A DNA stretch of 64,000 nucleotides from Methylobacillus gramineus (GTDB taxonomy: Bacteria; Pseudomonadota; Gammaproteobacteria; Burkholderiales; Methylophilaceae): NCBI RefSeq assembly GCF_020532675.1, contig NZ_JAJAVE010000001.1, positions 930,001 through 994,000 on the forward strand, given 5' to 3'. Made by a program: the position numbers and the translations under genes. Positions 35,967-43,727 of this stretch are shown here, piece after piece. The notes below the pieces were generated by a model that was not told the origin of the DNA, made no database searches, and saw only the letters and a list, made by a program, of their open reading frames with translations. Within the stretch, counting starts at the first letter, position 1. Every line of letters begins with the position of its first letter.

Positions 35967-38033
35967 ATGACCCATATCCTGAAAGAAGGTAGACCATATC
36001 CAAGAGGGGCCTATTTTGATGGCAAGGGGACCAACTTTGCGCTGTTCTCAGACCATGCTGCCAGTGTCACGCTTTGCTTGTTTGATCAGCATGGCACCTC
36101 GGAAACTGATCGCATTCAATTGCGAGAATGTACTAATGGGGTCTGGCATGGTTATGTGGGGACAGTAAAACCCGGGCAACTTTATGGATACCGGGTTGAT
36201 GGGCTATGGGCTCCGGAAGAAGGGCAGCGATTTAATGCCCACAAATTACTGTTAGATCCTTACGCCAGAAAGCTGTCGGGCTCCATTAACTGGAATGACG
36301 CACTGTATGGCTATACCATTAGTGACTCTCCAGATGCCGACCTTCATATGGATGAACGAGACAGCGCCCAATTCATGCCAAAAGCTGTTGTGGTGGCACC
36401 AGAAACGCTAGTCAAGCTTGCAAAGCCCGATATTCGCTGGCCCAAAACCATTATCTACGAGGCCCACGTCAAAGGGCTGACTATGCAGCATCCGTTGATT
36501 CCCAACGACATCCGAGGCACATTTGCAGCATTGAGTGACTCTGCGCTGATTAGTCATTTACAGAAAATTGGCATCACCGCGATAGAACTCATGCCTATTC
36601 ATGCGTTTACCCAGGATAGGCACTTGCTGGAAAAAAACCTTTCCAACTACTGGGGCTACAATACCCTTTCCTATTTTGCACCAGAACCAGGATACCTGTG
36701 CTCTGGTGAGCTTGAAGAAATTGCCAAAACGGTGGATACGCTACATGCAGCCGGGATAGAGGTGATTCTCGACGTGGTCTACAACCACACCTGTGAAGGT
36801 AACCATCTGGGACCAACCATTTGCTGGAAAGGCATAGATAATCTCAGTTACTACAAAGAGCTACCGGGAAATCCTCGCTATTACGACAATCTGACCGGTT
36901 GTGGCAACGCGCTCAACACTTCGCACCCCAAAGTATTGCAAATGATTATGGACAGCTTGCGTTTGTGGGCCTCTGTCTATGGGATTGATGGCTTCCGCTT
37001 TGATCTGGCATTGACATTGGGCAGAAACGAACACGGTTTTAACCGCGACCACTCCCTCTTCCATGCCATGTTGCAGGATCCAGTACTCACACGGTGCAAG
37101 TTGATTGCGGAGCCTTGGGATGTTGGCCCTGGTGGATTTCAGCTGGGCTCATTCCCGCCCGGATTTTCTGAATGGAATGGGGACTATCGGGATGTGACAC
37201 GTGACTTCTGGGCAGGAAAGGACGGCATGCTATCAACATTTGCCAGCCGCTTTGCCGCCTCCAGTGACCTTTTTAACGAACAACATCGACGCCCGTGGTC
37301 CAGTGTCAACTTTGTAACGGCGCATGACGGATTTACTTTGCACGACCTGGTGTCATTCAACGAGAAACATAACGAAGCCAATGGCGAAAACAGTGAGGAT
37401 GGTGCCAACGATAATCGCAGCTGGAATTGTGGCCATGAAGGAGAAACCGATGATGAAGACATCATTGCCTTGCGAGCTCAGCAAAAAAGGAATTTCCTTG
37501 CCACCCTTTTTCTATCACAAGGCATTCCCATGCTGCTGGCCGGTGATGAGCTGAACAACACTCAGCAAGGGAACAACAATACCTATTGCCAGGACAACCC
37601 ACTTGGCTGGGTTAACTGGGAAAAGGCGGATGATTCACTGATCGAGTTTGTCGGCATGTTGGCCAACCTGCGAAAAAGCCATAACGCTATCGCGCGCGCA
37701 GAGTTTCTCACCGGGAAGCTCAATGAGCATGGAAATTCTGATGTGGCCTGGTTCAATGCCAATGGCGACAACATGACCAATGAAGAATGGAACAACCCTA
37801 GCAACAAAGCCATGGCCGTGAAGTTCGTACCTCCAAACAAGAATGAGGCAGCCGTATTGGTATTTCTCAACGCCTCACATGTACCTATTCCGGCGAAAAT
37901 TCCCTATTGCGACACCTATGACTGGAAACTCCTGATCAACACCTCACTCAACCCACTGCCCAATATCGAGCATGACACCCTCCAGCTTGAACCCAGGTCA
38001 GTCTATGTGTATGAGGGAAACCTGATCCCATGA
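35967..38033 (+). CDS. glgX: Glycogen debranching enzyme GlgX
   Basis: GlgX is a GH13 isoamylase-type enzyme cleaving alpha-1,6 branches in limit dextrins. An N-terminal CBM48 domain (GRPYPRGAYFDGKGTNFALF) is followed by the barrel: DVVYNHTCEG (region I), GIDGFRFDLALTLGR with the nucleophile Asp (region II), LIAEPWDVGPGG with the acid Glu (region III) and FVTAHDGFTLHDLVS (region IV). Length 688 is normal. The following small gene overlaps its stop by 4 bp. Confidence 0.96.
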   Translation: MTHILKEGRPYPRGAYFDGKGTNFALFSDHAASVTLCLFDQHGTSETDRIQLRECTNGVWHGYVGTVKPGQLYGYRVDGLWAPEEGQRFNAHKLLLDPYARKLSGSINWNDALYGYTISDSPDADLHMDERDSAQFMPKAVVVAPETLVKLAKPDIRWPKTIIYEAHVKGLTMQHPLIPNDIRGTFAALSDSALISHLQKIGITAIELMPIHAFTQDRHLLEKNLSNYWGYNTLSYFAPEPGYLCSGELEEIAKTVDTLHAAGIEVILDVVYNHTCEGNHLGPTICWKGIDNLSYYKELPGNPRYYDNLTGCGNALNTSHPKVLQMIMDSLRLWASVYGIDGFRFDLALTLGRNEHGFNRDHSLFHAMLQDPVLTRCKLIAEPWDVGPGGFQLGSFPPGFSEWNGDYRDVTRDFWAGKDGMLSTFASRFAASSDLFNEQHRRPWSSVNFVTAHDGFTLHDLVSFNEKHNEANGENSEDGANDNRSWNCGHEGETDDEDIIALRAQQKRNFLATLFLSQGIPMLLAGDELNNTQQGNNNTYCQDNPLGWVNWEKADDSLIEFVGMLANLRKSHNAIARAEFLTGKLNEHGNSDVAWFNANGDNMTNEEWNNPSNKAMAVKFVPPNKNEAAVLVFLNASHVPIPAKIPYCDTYDWKLLINTSLNPLPNIEHDTLQLEPRSVYVYEGNLIP

Positions 38034-38428
38034 TGGACCCTGATCTAACCGCACACACCAGTAAGAAACCTAGCCATCCATATCAAGGTAGCAAATCAAA
38101 TGGCGTTGAAAGCCACAGATTGGAGTTAAACATGCAAAAAATATTAGAAATCCTGCAAAGAATCGATAAAGGCGAAACCACATTTCAACCACGCAATATT
38201 GATGCAGACATGGTCCAATTCCAGGTAGATGTCATCTGCCTGCAACAAGCCCATAAACAGGGCCTCATCAGCCAGCCATGGTTTATAGTGAGCACATCTG
38301 GCAACCATCCATCACAAATCGAAAAGGTGTCAATGCTGCGGCTGACTGATCTGGGGAAAAAGCTGCTGTTATTGCACAACGCCAGCACTGAGCCTGATTT
38401 TGACCACACCCAGCCGTCTTCATATTAG
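38030..38428 (+). CDS. Hypothetical protein coupled to glgX
   Basis: A 132-residue frame begins in ATGA overlap with glgX; internal ATGs at 38033 and 38132 (MQKILEILQRIDKGETTF) are other possible starts, the last giving a compact soluble protein. The C-terminal half (VSMLRLTDLGKKLLLLH) looks like a winged-helix end. I do not know the family. Coupling to glgX suggests a role connected with glycogen breakdown or simple read-through expression. Confidence 0.6.
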   Translation: MMDPDLTAHTSKKPSHPYQGSKSNGVESHRLELNMQKILEILQRIDKGETTFQPRNIDADMVQFQVDVICLQQAHKQGLISQPWFIVSTSGNHPSQIEKVSMLRLTDLGKKLLLLHNASTEPDFDHTQPSSY

Positions 38429-38589
38429 TAAAAGCACTTATCAAAACAGTCTGGCAATAGACTGTATCTTAAAATGACCACTGGCCTACCCTACACGAGC
38501 CTTGGCTGTCTAAATGACTTACAAATCCGCTATTAGGTAATTTACTAAAAGTTTCTCAAATAGGCTTTTCGTAGGGGTAAGGAGTGGGC

Positions 38590-38595
38590 TATAAT
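38590..38595 (+). promoter_or_regulatory. -10 box (TATAAT) of tRNA-Leu
   Basis: A perfect TATAAT lies 57 bp before the tRNA-Leu 5' end, in a region otherwise without genes. The -35 is not consensus (TTTTCG about 18 bp upstream). A leader removed by RNase P would be about 50 nt long. Confidence 0.6.
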
Positions 38596-38652
38596 GCGCA
38601 CCTTTCCCGAACAGCAACTGTTTTGGAGCAGCTCTCGCCAGAGAGTGGTAAA

Positions 38653-38737
38653 GCGAAAGTGGCGGAATTGGTAGACGCACTGGATTTAGGTTCCAGCGCC
38701 GCAAGGCGTGAGAGTTCGAGTCTCTCCTTTCGCACCA
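38653..38737 (+). tRNA. tRNA-Leu (anticodon UAG)
   Basis: An 85-nt class II tRNA with encoded CCA. Acceptor GCGAAAG pairs with CTTTCGC, the anticodon loop is ATTTAGG (TAG), and a long variable arm CGCCGCAAGGCGT is present. Its last 18 bases are repeated at 44975-44992, which marks it as the integration site of the prophage remnant. Confidence 0.97.
38720..38737 (+). repeat. attL: 18-bp tRNA-Leu 3' end
   Basis: gtctctcctttcgcacca forms the 3' end of intact tRNA-Leu. The identical 18 bp occurs at 44975-44992 in the same orientation. It marks the left junction of the prophage. Confidence 0.9.
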
Positions 38738-38917
38738 TACTATTTGGTGCAAAAATCGCAATAAATCCCAATAGAATCAAGGCTTAAACCAAAAAAAACG
38801 GGGGCGAATCGGCCTTTCCAAGTGTCCTGATTTCATGCGGCTCCGGTGTGTTATACCACATCGTGTTACGCAGAATTACGCGTTTATTTATGCTGAAAAT
38901 ATGAATCAGGGGGCACG

Positions 38918-39076
38918 GTGGCATCCATAAGAAAAACCAAAGAAGGCACATGGCGCGCTGAAGTCATGGTGGAATACAAGCGCAAGTCCAAGGCCTTCAC
39001 CAGCAAAGCTGAAGCCCAAGCCTGGAGCATGGATATCACCCGTGATTTGGCTTCTGGCAAGAAGGATGCCCCTTAA
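38918..39076 (+). pseudogene. Truncated phage tyrosine integrase (N-terminal stump)
   Basis: From a GTG at 38918, 52 codons encode SIRKTKEGTWRAEVMVEYKR followed by KAFTSKAEAQAWSMDITRDL, the arm-binding N-terminal region of phage integrases. It ends in TAA at 39074. In the next frame the sequence goes on with KTVGQLLE, the normal continuation, so a frameshift occurred and then the rest of the gene was deleted. No catalytic domain remains. It is placed 180 bp inside the tRNA junction, the usual integrase position. Confidence 0.8.
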
Positions 39077-39131
39077 AAACTGTAGGCCAATTGTTGGAAT
39101 TTTCAATACCTGATATCGGCGGCCTCTGCCA

Positions 39132-40040
39132 ACCTGTCGTTACGTCGAACTGGCCTCCATAACCTTAATCCGGCTGGAGATGATTGGGCCGTCATAGGCA
39201 CTTCTCCGGGAGATTGGAGCGGGATTACCCATCTTCGTATCCTATGGCGTAATGCCGCTGGGCAAACCGGAACGGCAATTACACTAAGCGATGTGATGCT
39301 TAATCAGAAGGCGCGCCCAACTTCCATCTTGACTTTCGACGGTTTAGATACTACACAGAGCTTTTCCCTCTGCTTCAGTATCATCAAATTCCTGCTACGT
39401 TCACACGTGACACCAGGTGACATAGGTGGGGTGGGGAAAATGACAACGGCCCAGCTTACCAAAATGTTGGATACGGGTCTTTTCGAATTGGCTAACCGTG
39501 ATGCTGGGCAAGTCGGGACTGGTTCCCGGACTACTGTAGCAGGCTGTCTGACTGAAGGGTCGGCAACTATTGCTGCCAATATCTCCAAATGGGGTAAGTG
39601 GGACAGGCGTTCAGCGAGGCTGAATGTGTGGAATCAAGACACATTCTGGCTAACTGACCGTGCCAACATGCGGGTGGCAAGGGCTTACCGCGAGGAGCTT
39701 GGATATATTTCTGGACGCTCAACTCAGGGCGTATGGGGAGGTGGTGGAGCGACGTTCACTCCTAATACCTTACTGCTTACAACGTTAGCACAGGGCACGC
39801 CTTTGCCACCGGATTTACTCTTGACTTTACCTGTGGTCGGGGGCATCTGCAGTAGCCACCGTCATCGGTAAACTAAAAGTCAGGAGTGATGCAGCATTTA
39901 CCTACGGGCATTCAGTTTCATCAAGTGCAACCACGCCACCTCAAGCGTTCTGGCGTCAGCTCATCGACACCTTGGCTCAAGAGCGAGAAGCGGGGAATCT
40001 TGATGTAAAACTTTGGCGTAGGTGGGCGCAAGGTCTCTAG
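39132..40040 (+). pseudogene. Frameshifted phage tail-associated polysaccharide-deacetylase-like gene
   Basis: Coding sequence is spread over several frames. One frame gives DDWAVIGTSPGDWSGITHLR, RILWRNAAGQTGTAITLSDV and RPTSILTFDGLDTTQS, like the NodB-fold start LTFDDG. The next segment FPLLQYHQIPAT appears in another frame, then VTPGDIGG, MTTAQLTKMLDTGLFELAN and ELGYISGRSTQG return, and the tail FWRQLIDTLAQEREAGNLD ends with RWAQGL at TAG 40038. This is the layout of deacetylase-like domains at the end of phage tail proteins. At least three frameshifts are needed. The 192-codon open frame at 39293-39871 is only part of it. Confidence 0.65.
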
Positions 40041-40064
40041 TTATCTAATTAATTCAAACATTTA

Positions 40065-40082
40065 TTAGGGCGAATGGACTAA
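40065..40082 (+). promoter_or_regulatory. PEP-CTERM upstream motif, copy 1
   Basis: ttagggcgaatggactaa lies 98 bp before the first PEP-CTERM gene. It matches 14 of 18 positions of the sequence at 44613-44630 before the fourth PEP-CTERM gene. A shared operator is inferred. Closer to the gene, a palindrome TGTTCTCAGAACA lies at about 40142-40154, flanked by two copies of TTAATAATTTT. Confidence 0.4.
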
Positions 40083-40180
40083 AGTGTTTTTATGAAATGC
40101 GGAATAGAATAAAGATGCACTATCAATGTTAATAATTTTATGTTCTCAGAACATACCTATTAATAATTTTGGGAGGAATC

Positions 40181-40706
40181 ATGAAGGCTATTCTATATGG
40201 ACTATAGTGCTGGAGAGCTCAATCAGTTCCTCAGCATTTGCGACAAATTTTCAATTTGTTTCGACCAATCCTTTACTCTCTATCATTGGAACAATCACCT
40301 TCAAGGTCCCTGACAACTATACTGGTGGAATAGTTGATCAATATTATATAAACCGGCACTACAACGGTCTTCCGGTTCCATCGGATATCTTCGTAACTCC
40401 TATATGGTCATCATCAGGCTTAACTTATGAAGATCTTGCGCCCGGAGGTTACTATGTAAGTATTTCTGCCGAGGATATTATAGTTGGATGGGAGGAAACG
40501 TTCTTTTGGTTCACAGATGGTGTTTTGGAGTATTGGCGCGTAAACGCTTTCAGCAGACATGGTGGGGTGTTATATCAACGATGGGCGAAAACCTCGACAA
40601 TGGCATGTGGGTTCCTGTTGCTGTACCTGAGCCTTCAGAGTACGCCCTACTCGGGCTGGGGCTAATCTTTACTGCTTTCTCCGTTAGAAAAAAACCAATC
40701 AAATAA
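40181..40706 (+). pseudogene. PEP-CTERM protein gene, frameshifted (paralogue 1)
   Basis: A GGGAGG ribosome site precedes ATG 40181 (MKAILYG), but the frame hits TAG after 8 codons. The next frame continues the signal peptide (IVLESSISSSAFA) and the body (FKVPDNYTGG, WEETFFWFTDGVLEYWRV), and a third frame gives the sorting signal VPEPSEYALLGLGLIF ending KKPIK at 40706. Two frameshifts therefore disrupt a gene that otherwise resembles the next two in layout and length. It starts the tandem array. Confidence 0.75.
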
Positions 40707-40720
40707 CTCATGGACATAAT

Positions 40721-41251
40721 ATGAAATTTCTAAAATTATTACTTGTAATGGCCATGTTAGCCATCTCTTTTAATGCCTCTGCTGCGCTTTATAGTTATGT
40801 TGCCCCACATGGTAGTGGAATAGAGATATCAAACATAAGTATTCGGGCACCTGAGAATTTTACCGGAAGGCTTTATGAGTTATATGGCGCCTATGAATTA
40901 TTTGGTACTACTCCTCCTGAAGGAGTCGCAGTTGGCGATGTAGCCCATGCTTCAAATTGGGAAAACTTCAAATACATCAATCCTGCATCAAATATTAGCA
41001 TTCAAATTTCTTATAACAATGTGGTCTTGTGGGGTGCTGATAACTATTGGGATTTTGTTGGTGGTGAAATAGTGAACTGGTCTGTTTATGCTTGGGATTA
41101 TAAAACATCCTATGGTGTGAAATTTGACTCTTCTATAGGTGGTTCTTGGGTCATAGCACAAGTACCAGAGCCATCATCTTATGCAATGCTGGGTTTAGGC
41201 TTGGGCCTGATGGGACTGAGATTGTCTAGGAATTCATCTACAAGGGACTAG
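40721..41251 (+). CDS. PEP-CTERM sorting-domain protein (paralogue 2)
   Basis: The 176-residue protein has a signal peptide (MKFLKLLLVMAMLAISFNAS) and the C-terminal sorting signal VPEPSSYAMLGLGLGLMGL with a basic end, so it should be exported and processed by an exosortase. The body (RAPENFTGRLYELYGAYELF, DNYWDFVGGEIVNWSVYAWD) is shared with the next gene and unlike any family I know. Codon use is AT-rich compared with the core. It lies 14 bp after the broken paralogue and 4 bp before the next one. Confidence 0.85.
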   Translation: MKFLKLLLVMAMLAISFNASAALYSYVAPHGSGIEISNISIRAPENFTGRLYELYGAYELFGTTPPEGVAVGDVAHASNWENFKYINPASNISIQISYNNVVLWGADNYWDFVGGEIVNWSVYAWDYKTSYGVKFDSSIGGSWVIAQVPEPSSYAMLGLGLGLMGLRLSRNSSTRD

Positions 41252-41255
41252 CAAA

Positions 41256-41825
41256 ATGAAGTCATTAATCCAAGTAATAATTCTTATGGCAATGTTATGC
41301 ACGAGCACAATTTCACAGGCGAAGGAATTCTGGCGTTACATTCCTGACCCTGGTACTGGAATTCGCATCTCACCCTATTTAAGTATAGGCATTATTCCAA
41401 GTGATTTCACAGGCACAATGATGACACGAGATCGTTTTGATTACCTTTATGGTGCTTACACTCCAGTTCCAAGCAATATCATCATTGGTGGAGTTGGTTA
41501 TTGGGATGGTCTTTATCCTTCCTCTGGAATGACATATATCAATCCTCAGCGTCATGAAAACTTTACATGGGATGAGTGGTACATTGCATTTTGGAACAAA
41601 GATAACTATTGGGATTTTTTAGATGGTGAGGTTGTAGGTTGGTCTATAAGTCCATCAAATTTTAGAACATATCAAGATTACTATGGGCCGATCATTGAAG
41701 ATTCAATTGGAGGGCGTTGGGAAAGGATAACAGTTGCAGTCCCAGAACCCTCAACTTACGCCATGCTCGGCCTAGGTTTAGGTGTTCTGGGATATGCAGC
41801 CAGTCGCCGCCGCAAGACTAGCTAA
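41256..41825 (+). CDS. PEP-CTERM sorting-domain protein (paralogue 3)
   Basis: At 189 residues it has signal peptide MKSLIQVIILMAMLCTSTIS, an exported body with SDFTGTMMTRDRFDYLYGAY and DNYWDFLDGEVVGWSISPSN, and the sorting signal VPEPSTYAMLGLGLGVLGY followed by SRRRK. The DNYWDF-x2-GE-V-x-WS block is shared with paralogue 2, showing tandem duplication. It ends just before a double terminator. The role is unknown; PEP-CTERM proteins usually act in exopolysaccharide or surface layers. Confidence 0.87.
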   Translation: MKSLIQVIILMAMLCTSTISQAKEFWRYIPDPGTGIRISPYLSIGIIPSDFTGTMMTRDRFDYLYGAYTPVPSNIIIGGVGYWDGLYPSSGMTYINPQRHENFTWDEWYIAFWNKDNYWDFLDGEVVGWSISPSNFRTYQDYYGPIIEDSIGGRWERITVAVPEPSTYAMLGLGLGVLGYAASRRRKTS

Positions 41826-41850
41826 AAATTTTATGAAGTACTGAGATCAA

Positions 41851-41897
41851 GCCACCTTCGGGTGGCTTTTTTATTGCCCGCTTCGGCGGGTTTTTCA
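41851..41897 (+). terminator. Tandem terminators after the PEP-CTERM array
   Basis: Two hairpins follow each other: GCCACC-TTCG-GGTGGC with six T, then CCCGC-TTCG-GCGGG with five T. Both have UUCG-type loops. They separate the PEP-CTERM genes from the lysis cassette. Confidence 0.9.
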
Positions 41898-41911
41898 CTT
41901 TCGGGGGAAGC

Positions 41912-42244
41912 ATGAGTAGTTTGACGGAGCATCTGGCAAACCCAGAAACAGTTAAGAAAGCTAGTGAAATATCCACCGTACTGGGATCGTTTATATCATT
42001 TTTCACAGGCCTGACACTCAATGATTGGGGGGTAATTGTTGGTATTGCTTTGGGCGTCGGGGGTGGGATATTTGGCGCAGTCCTTAAGCGCAGGGAACAT
42101 GCCTTGGTGGTGCAAAAGCTTGAGGCTGAGTTAAGTGAAATTGCTGATCGGCAGAAGTATCGACGTCAAGCGGCAGAGGGGCAGCATCCCTACTTTTATC
42201 CATCGCCTGAATTAAAAGTGATGGAGGCTCCCTATGAATCTTAA
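41912..42244 (+). CDS. Phage holin
   Basis: This 110-residue protein has two or three membrane helices (VLGSFISFFTGLTL, WGVIVGIALGVGGGIFGAVL) and a charged cytoplasmic tail (KLEAELSEIADRQKYRRQAA), resembling class II phage holins with the TLNDWGVIVGIALGVG segment. It directly precedes and overlaps the endolysin gene, the standard lysis order. The frame is intact. A GGGGGAAGC ribosome site precedes the ATG. Confidence 0.75.
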   Translation: MSSLTEHLANPETVKKASEISTVLGSFISFFTGLTLNDWGVIVGIALGVGGGIFGAVLKRREHALVVQKLEAELSEIADRQKYRRQAAEGQHPYFYPSPELKVMEAPYES

Positions 42245-42689
42245 AAATAGAGCTTTAATCCTGGCTGTCAGTCTAGCCATTCCAGCTGAGGGCTTACGTC
42301 ATTAAGCCTATTACGACCCACCCGGGATACTCACGGTCTGTTATGGCAGCACCACCGACGTGAGGACGGCACGCTATTACACCCTAGAAGAATGCAAGTT
42401 TCGGTTAGACCGGGACATGATGGCCGCGATTGAACAGGTGGATCGTTGCATACCTAGTTTGCCTGAACGACCACTGGCTGCATTTGCTGATGCGGTTTAC
42501 AACATGGGGCCAACCATTGCCTGCAACACCAAACAATCCACTGCGGCCCGTCACCTGAAGGCGGGAAATATCATTGCGGCCTGCAATCAATTACCACGCT
42601 GGAATAAATCCAAGATTGCGGGGGGGTATGTTGAGCTGCCGGGCTTGACCAATCGTCTTGAGGCAGAAAGGCAGTTATGTCTAAGCTGA
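42234..42689 (+). pseudogene. SAR endolysin (GH24 lysozyme) with in-frame stop
   Basis: The frame from ATG 42234 encodes a signal-arrest N-terminus (ALILAVSLAIPAEGLRH), then TAA at 42303, then AYYDPPGILTVCYGST in the same frame to TGA 42689 (151 codons). The catalytic triad spacing Glu-x8-Asp-x5-Thr is exact once the stop is counted as one residue, so a single nonsense mutation lies between the catalytic Glu and Asp. The downstream part (AFADAVYNMGP, LPGLTNRLEAERQL) is intact and typical of phage lysozymes. It overlaps the holin and the Rz gene. Confidence 0.88.
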
Positions 42690-43202
42690 TTCAGTTTGCT
42701 ACCTCATGGAAAGTATGGGCGATAGCTAGCCTGGTGTTTTATGCCGCTGGGTTCGCCAGTGGCTGGCAGGTGCGTGGCTGGAAAACTATAAGTCAGGAAG
42801 CGTAGCATCAAGACTGATTTAAAAACCGCTCAGAAGCTCACTGTAGAATTCGTCAAAATCGAGACCAAGAAACAAGAGCAGCTGCAGCAGACCAGGATTG
42901 TTTACCGGACCATAAGAGAAAGGATCAATGATGCGCATGATCATCGCGTGTGTTTTGACGACAATGCTGTGCGCGTGTGGAACGATGCAATCGCGGGTGC
43001 CGATTTATATAGATCAGAGCCTGCTGGAAAGACCAGAGAAGCTTACACCGCTCAACCCGTCGAAGTCACAACAACAGAAGTCCTCAACAACGCAGCAACA
43101 AACTACGAAACCTGAAATGCCAACAGCATCAAGCATAATGCGCTGATTGATAAGGTTGAGTCGCTGCAGGGGAGATGTGTGTTTGTGACTAATATGAGAT
43201 AA
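42677..43202 (+). pseudogene. Inner-membrane spanin Rz, frameshifted and interrupted
   Basis: ATG 42677 gives a membrane anchor (WAIASLVFYAAGFASGW) but stops at TAG 42803. A different frame continues KTDLKTAQKLTVEFVKIETK, IVYRTIRERINDAHDHRVCF and AVRVWNDAIAGA, the classic Rz region, up to a TGA near 43112; reading past it gives NANSIKHNALIDKVESL to TAA 43202. One frameshift and one nonsense change disable it. It encloses Rz1 in another frame. Confidence 0.8.
42928..43146 (+). CDS. Outer-membrane spanin Rz1-like lipoprotein (nested in Rz)
   Basis: A 72-residue frame lies entirely inside the Rz region in a different frame, the textbook Rz/Rz1 arrangement. It has a lipoprotein-like signal (MIIACVLTTMLCAC, lipidated Cys near residue 17) and a Gln/Thr/Pro-rich mature part. 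It lacks stops, unlike the surrounding Rz frame, but without Rz it cannot form a spanin complex. An alternative is that it is conserved only because its frame has escaped mutation. Confidence 0.65.
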   Translation: MMRMIIACVLTTMLCACGTMQSRVPIYIDQSLLERPEKLTPLNPSKSQQQKSSTTQQQTTKPEMPTASSIMR

Positions 43203-43236
43203 ACTCTGTTTGATATTACTACTGAGGATTTAGGAT

Positions 43237-43410
43237 ATGTCTGAAAGTAACTCACAAAATCCAGCTTTTGAGTTCCACGACAAACTAAGAGCACTGATCA
43301 AAGACTATGAAAATAAGTCTGGGACTAAAGTCGCATCAATATTGCTTTCCAGAGAAGAAGGGCAAGAGGCAGATGAGCTCCAACTTCAAATTGGATATGT
43401 AGAAGAGTAA
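43237..43410 (+). CDS. Small hypothetical protein, 57 aa
   Basis: An intact 57-codon gene with a GAGGA ribosome site 8 nt before the ATG, starting MSESNSQNPAFEFHDKL and ending LQLQIGYVEE. It is charged and probably soluble. It lies 35 bp after the Rz remnant inside the prophage. No family is recognised; the good ribosome site is the main support. Confidence 0.5.
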   Translation: MSESNSQNPAFEFHDKLRALIKDYENKSGTKVASILLSREEGQEADELQLQIGYVEE

Positions 43411-43683
43411 TAATTTACTGATTGAGCAGCTCATTTAGTGGGGTAGTTAAGACTCTTGAAAGCTCGGCACATTTGCCAGTCCTTGTTCATGCCTTCTGAT
43501 GCGCCAGGAAAGCAGGTAAAGAAAAAGCGCCACCCAGGAGGATAGCGCTGAAGGTAAATCTCGTGTTGATATAACCTTAACACCTACCTCAAATGAAGCA
43601 GTGGTTCAATTACACAGTAATAGGGCCAATGTAACAATAGTTCATTCATATTAAGATATATCTTTAGCTGAAGTAGCAGGCAA
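43411..43683. other. Gene-free prophage segment
   Basis: About 270 bp with no convincing gene on either strand. Stops are frequent in all frames. I see no promoter or repeat beyond the terminator that follows at 43684. Confidence 0.4.
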
Positions 43684-43708
43684 TAAAAAACCCGCCGGAG
43701 CGGGTTCT
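43684..43708 (-). terminator. Terminator of the minus-strand PEP-CTERM gene
   Basis: AACCCGC (43689-43695) pairs with GCGGGTT (43700-43706) around CGGA, and on the minus strand six T follow. It lies about 20 bp after the stop of the gene at 43728. Confidence 0.85.
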
Positions 43709-43727
43709 TGAACTGATGAACACTTCT

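Noticed and set aside
39293-39871. Intact 192-aa protein gene in the prophage
   Set aside because: Recognisable segments of one deacetylase-like protein occur in different frames before, within and after it, so it is a chance-open part of a pseudogene.
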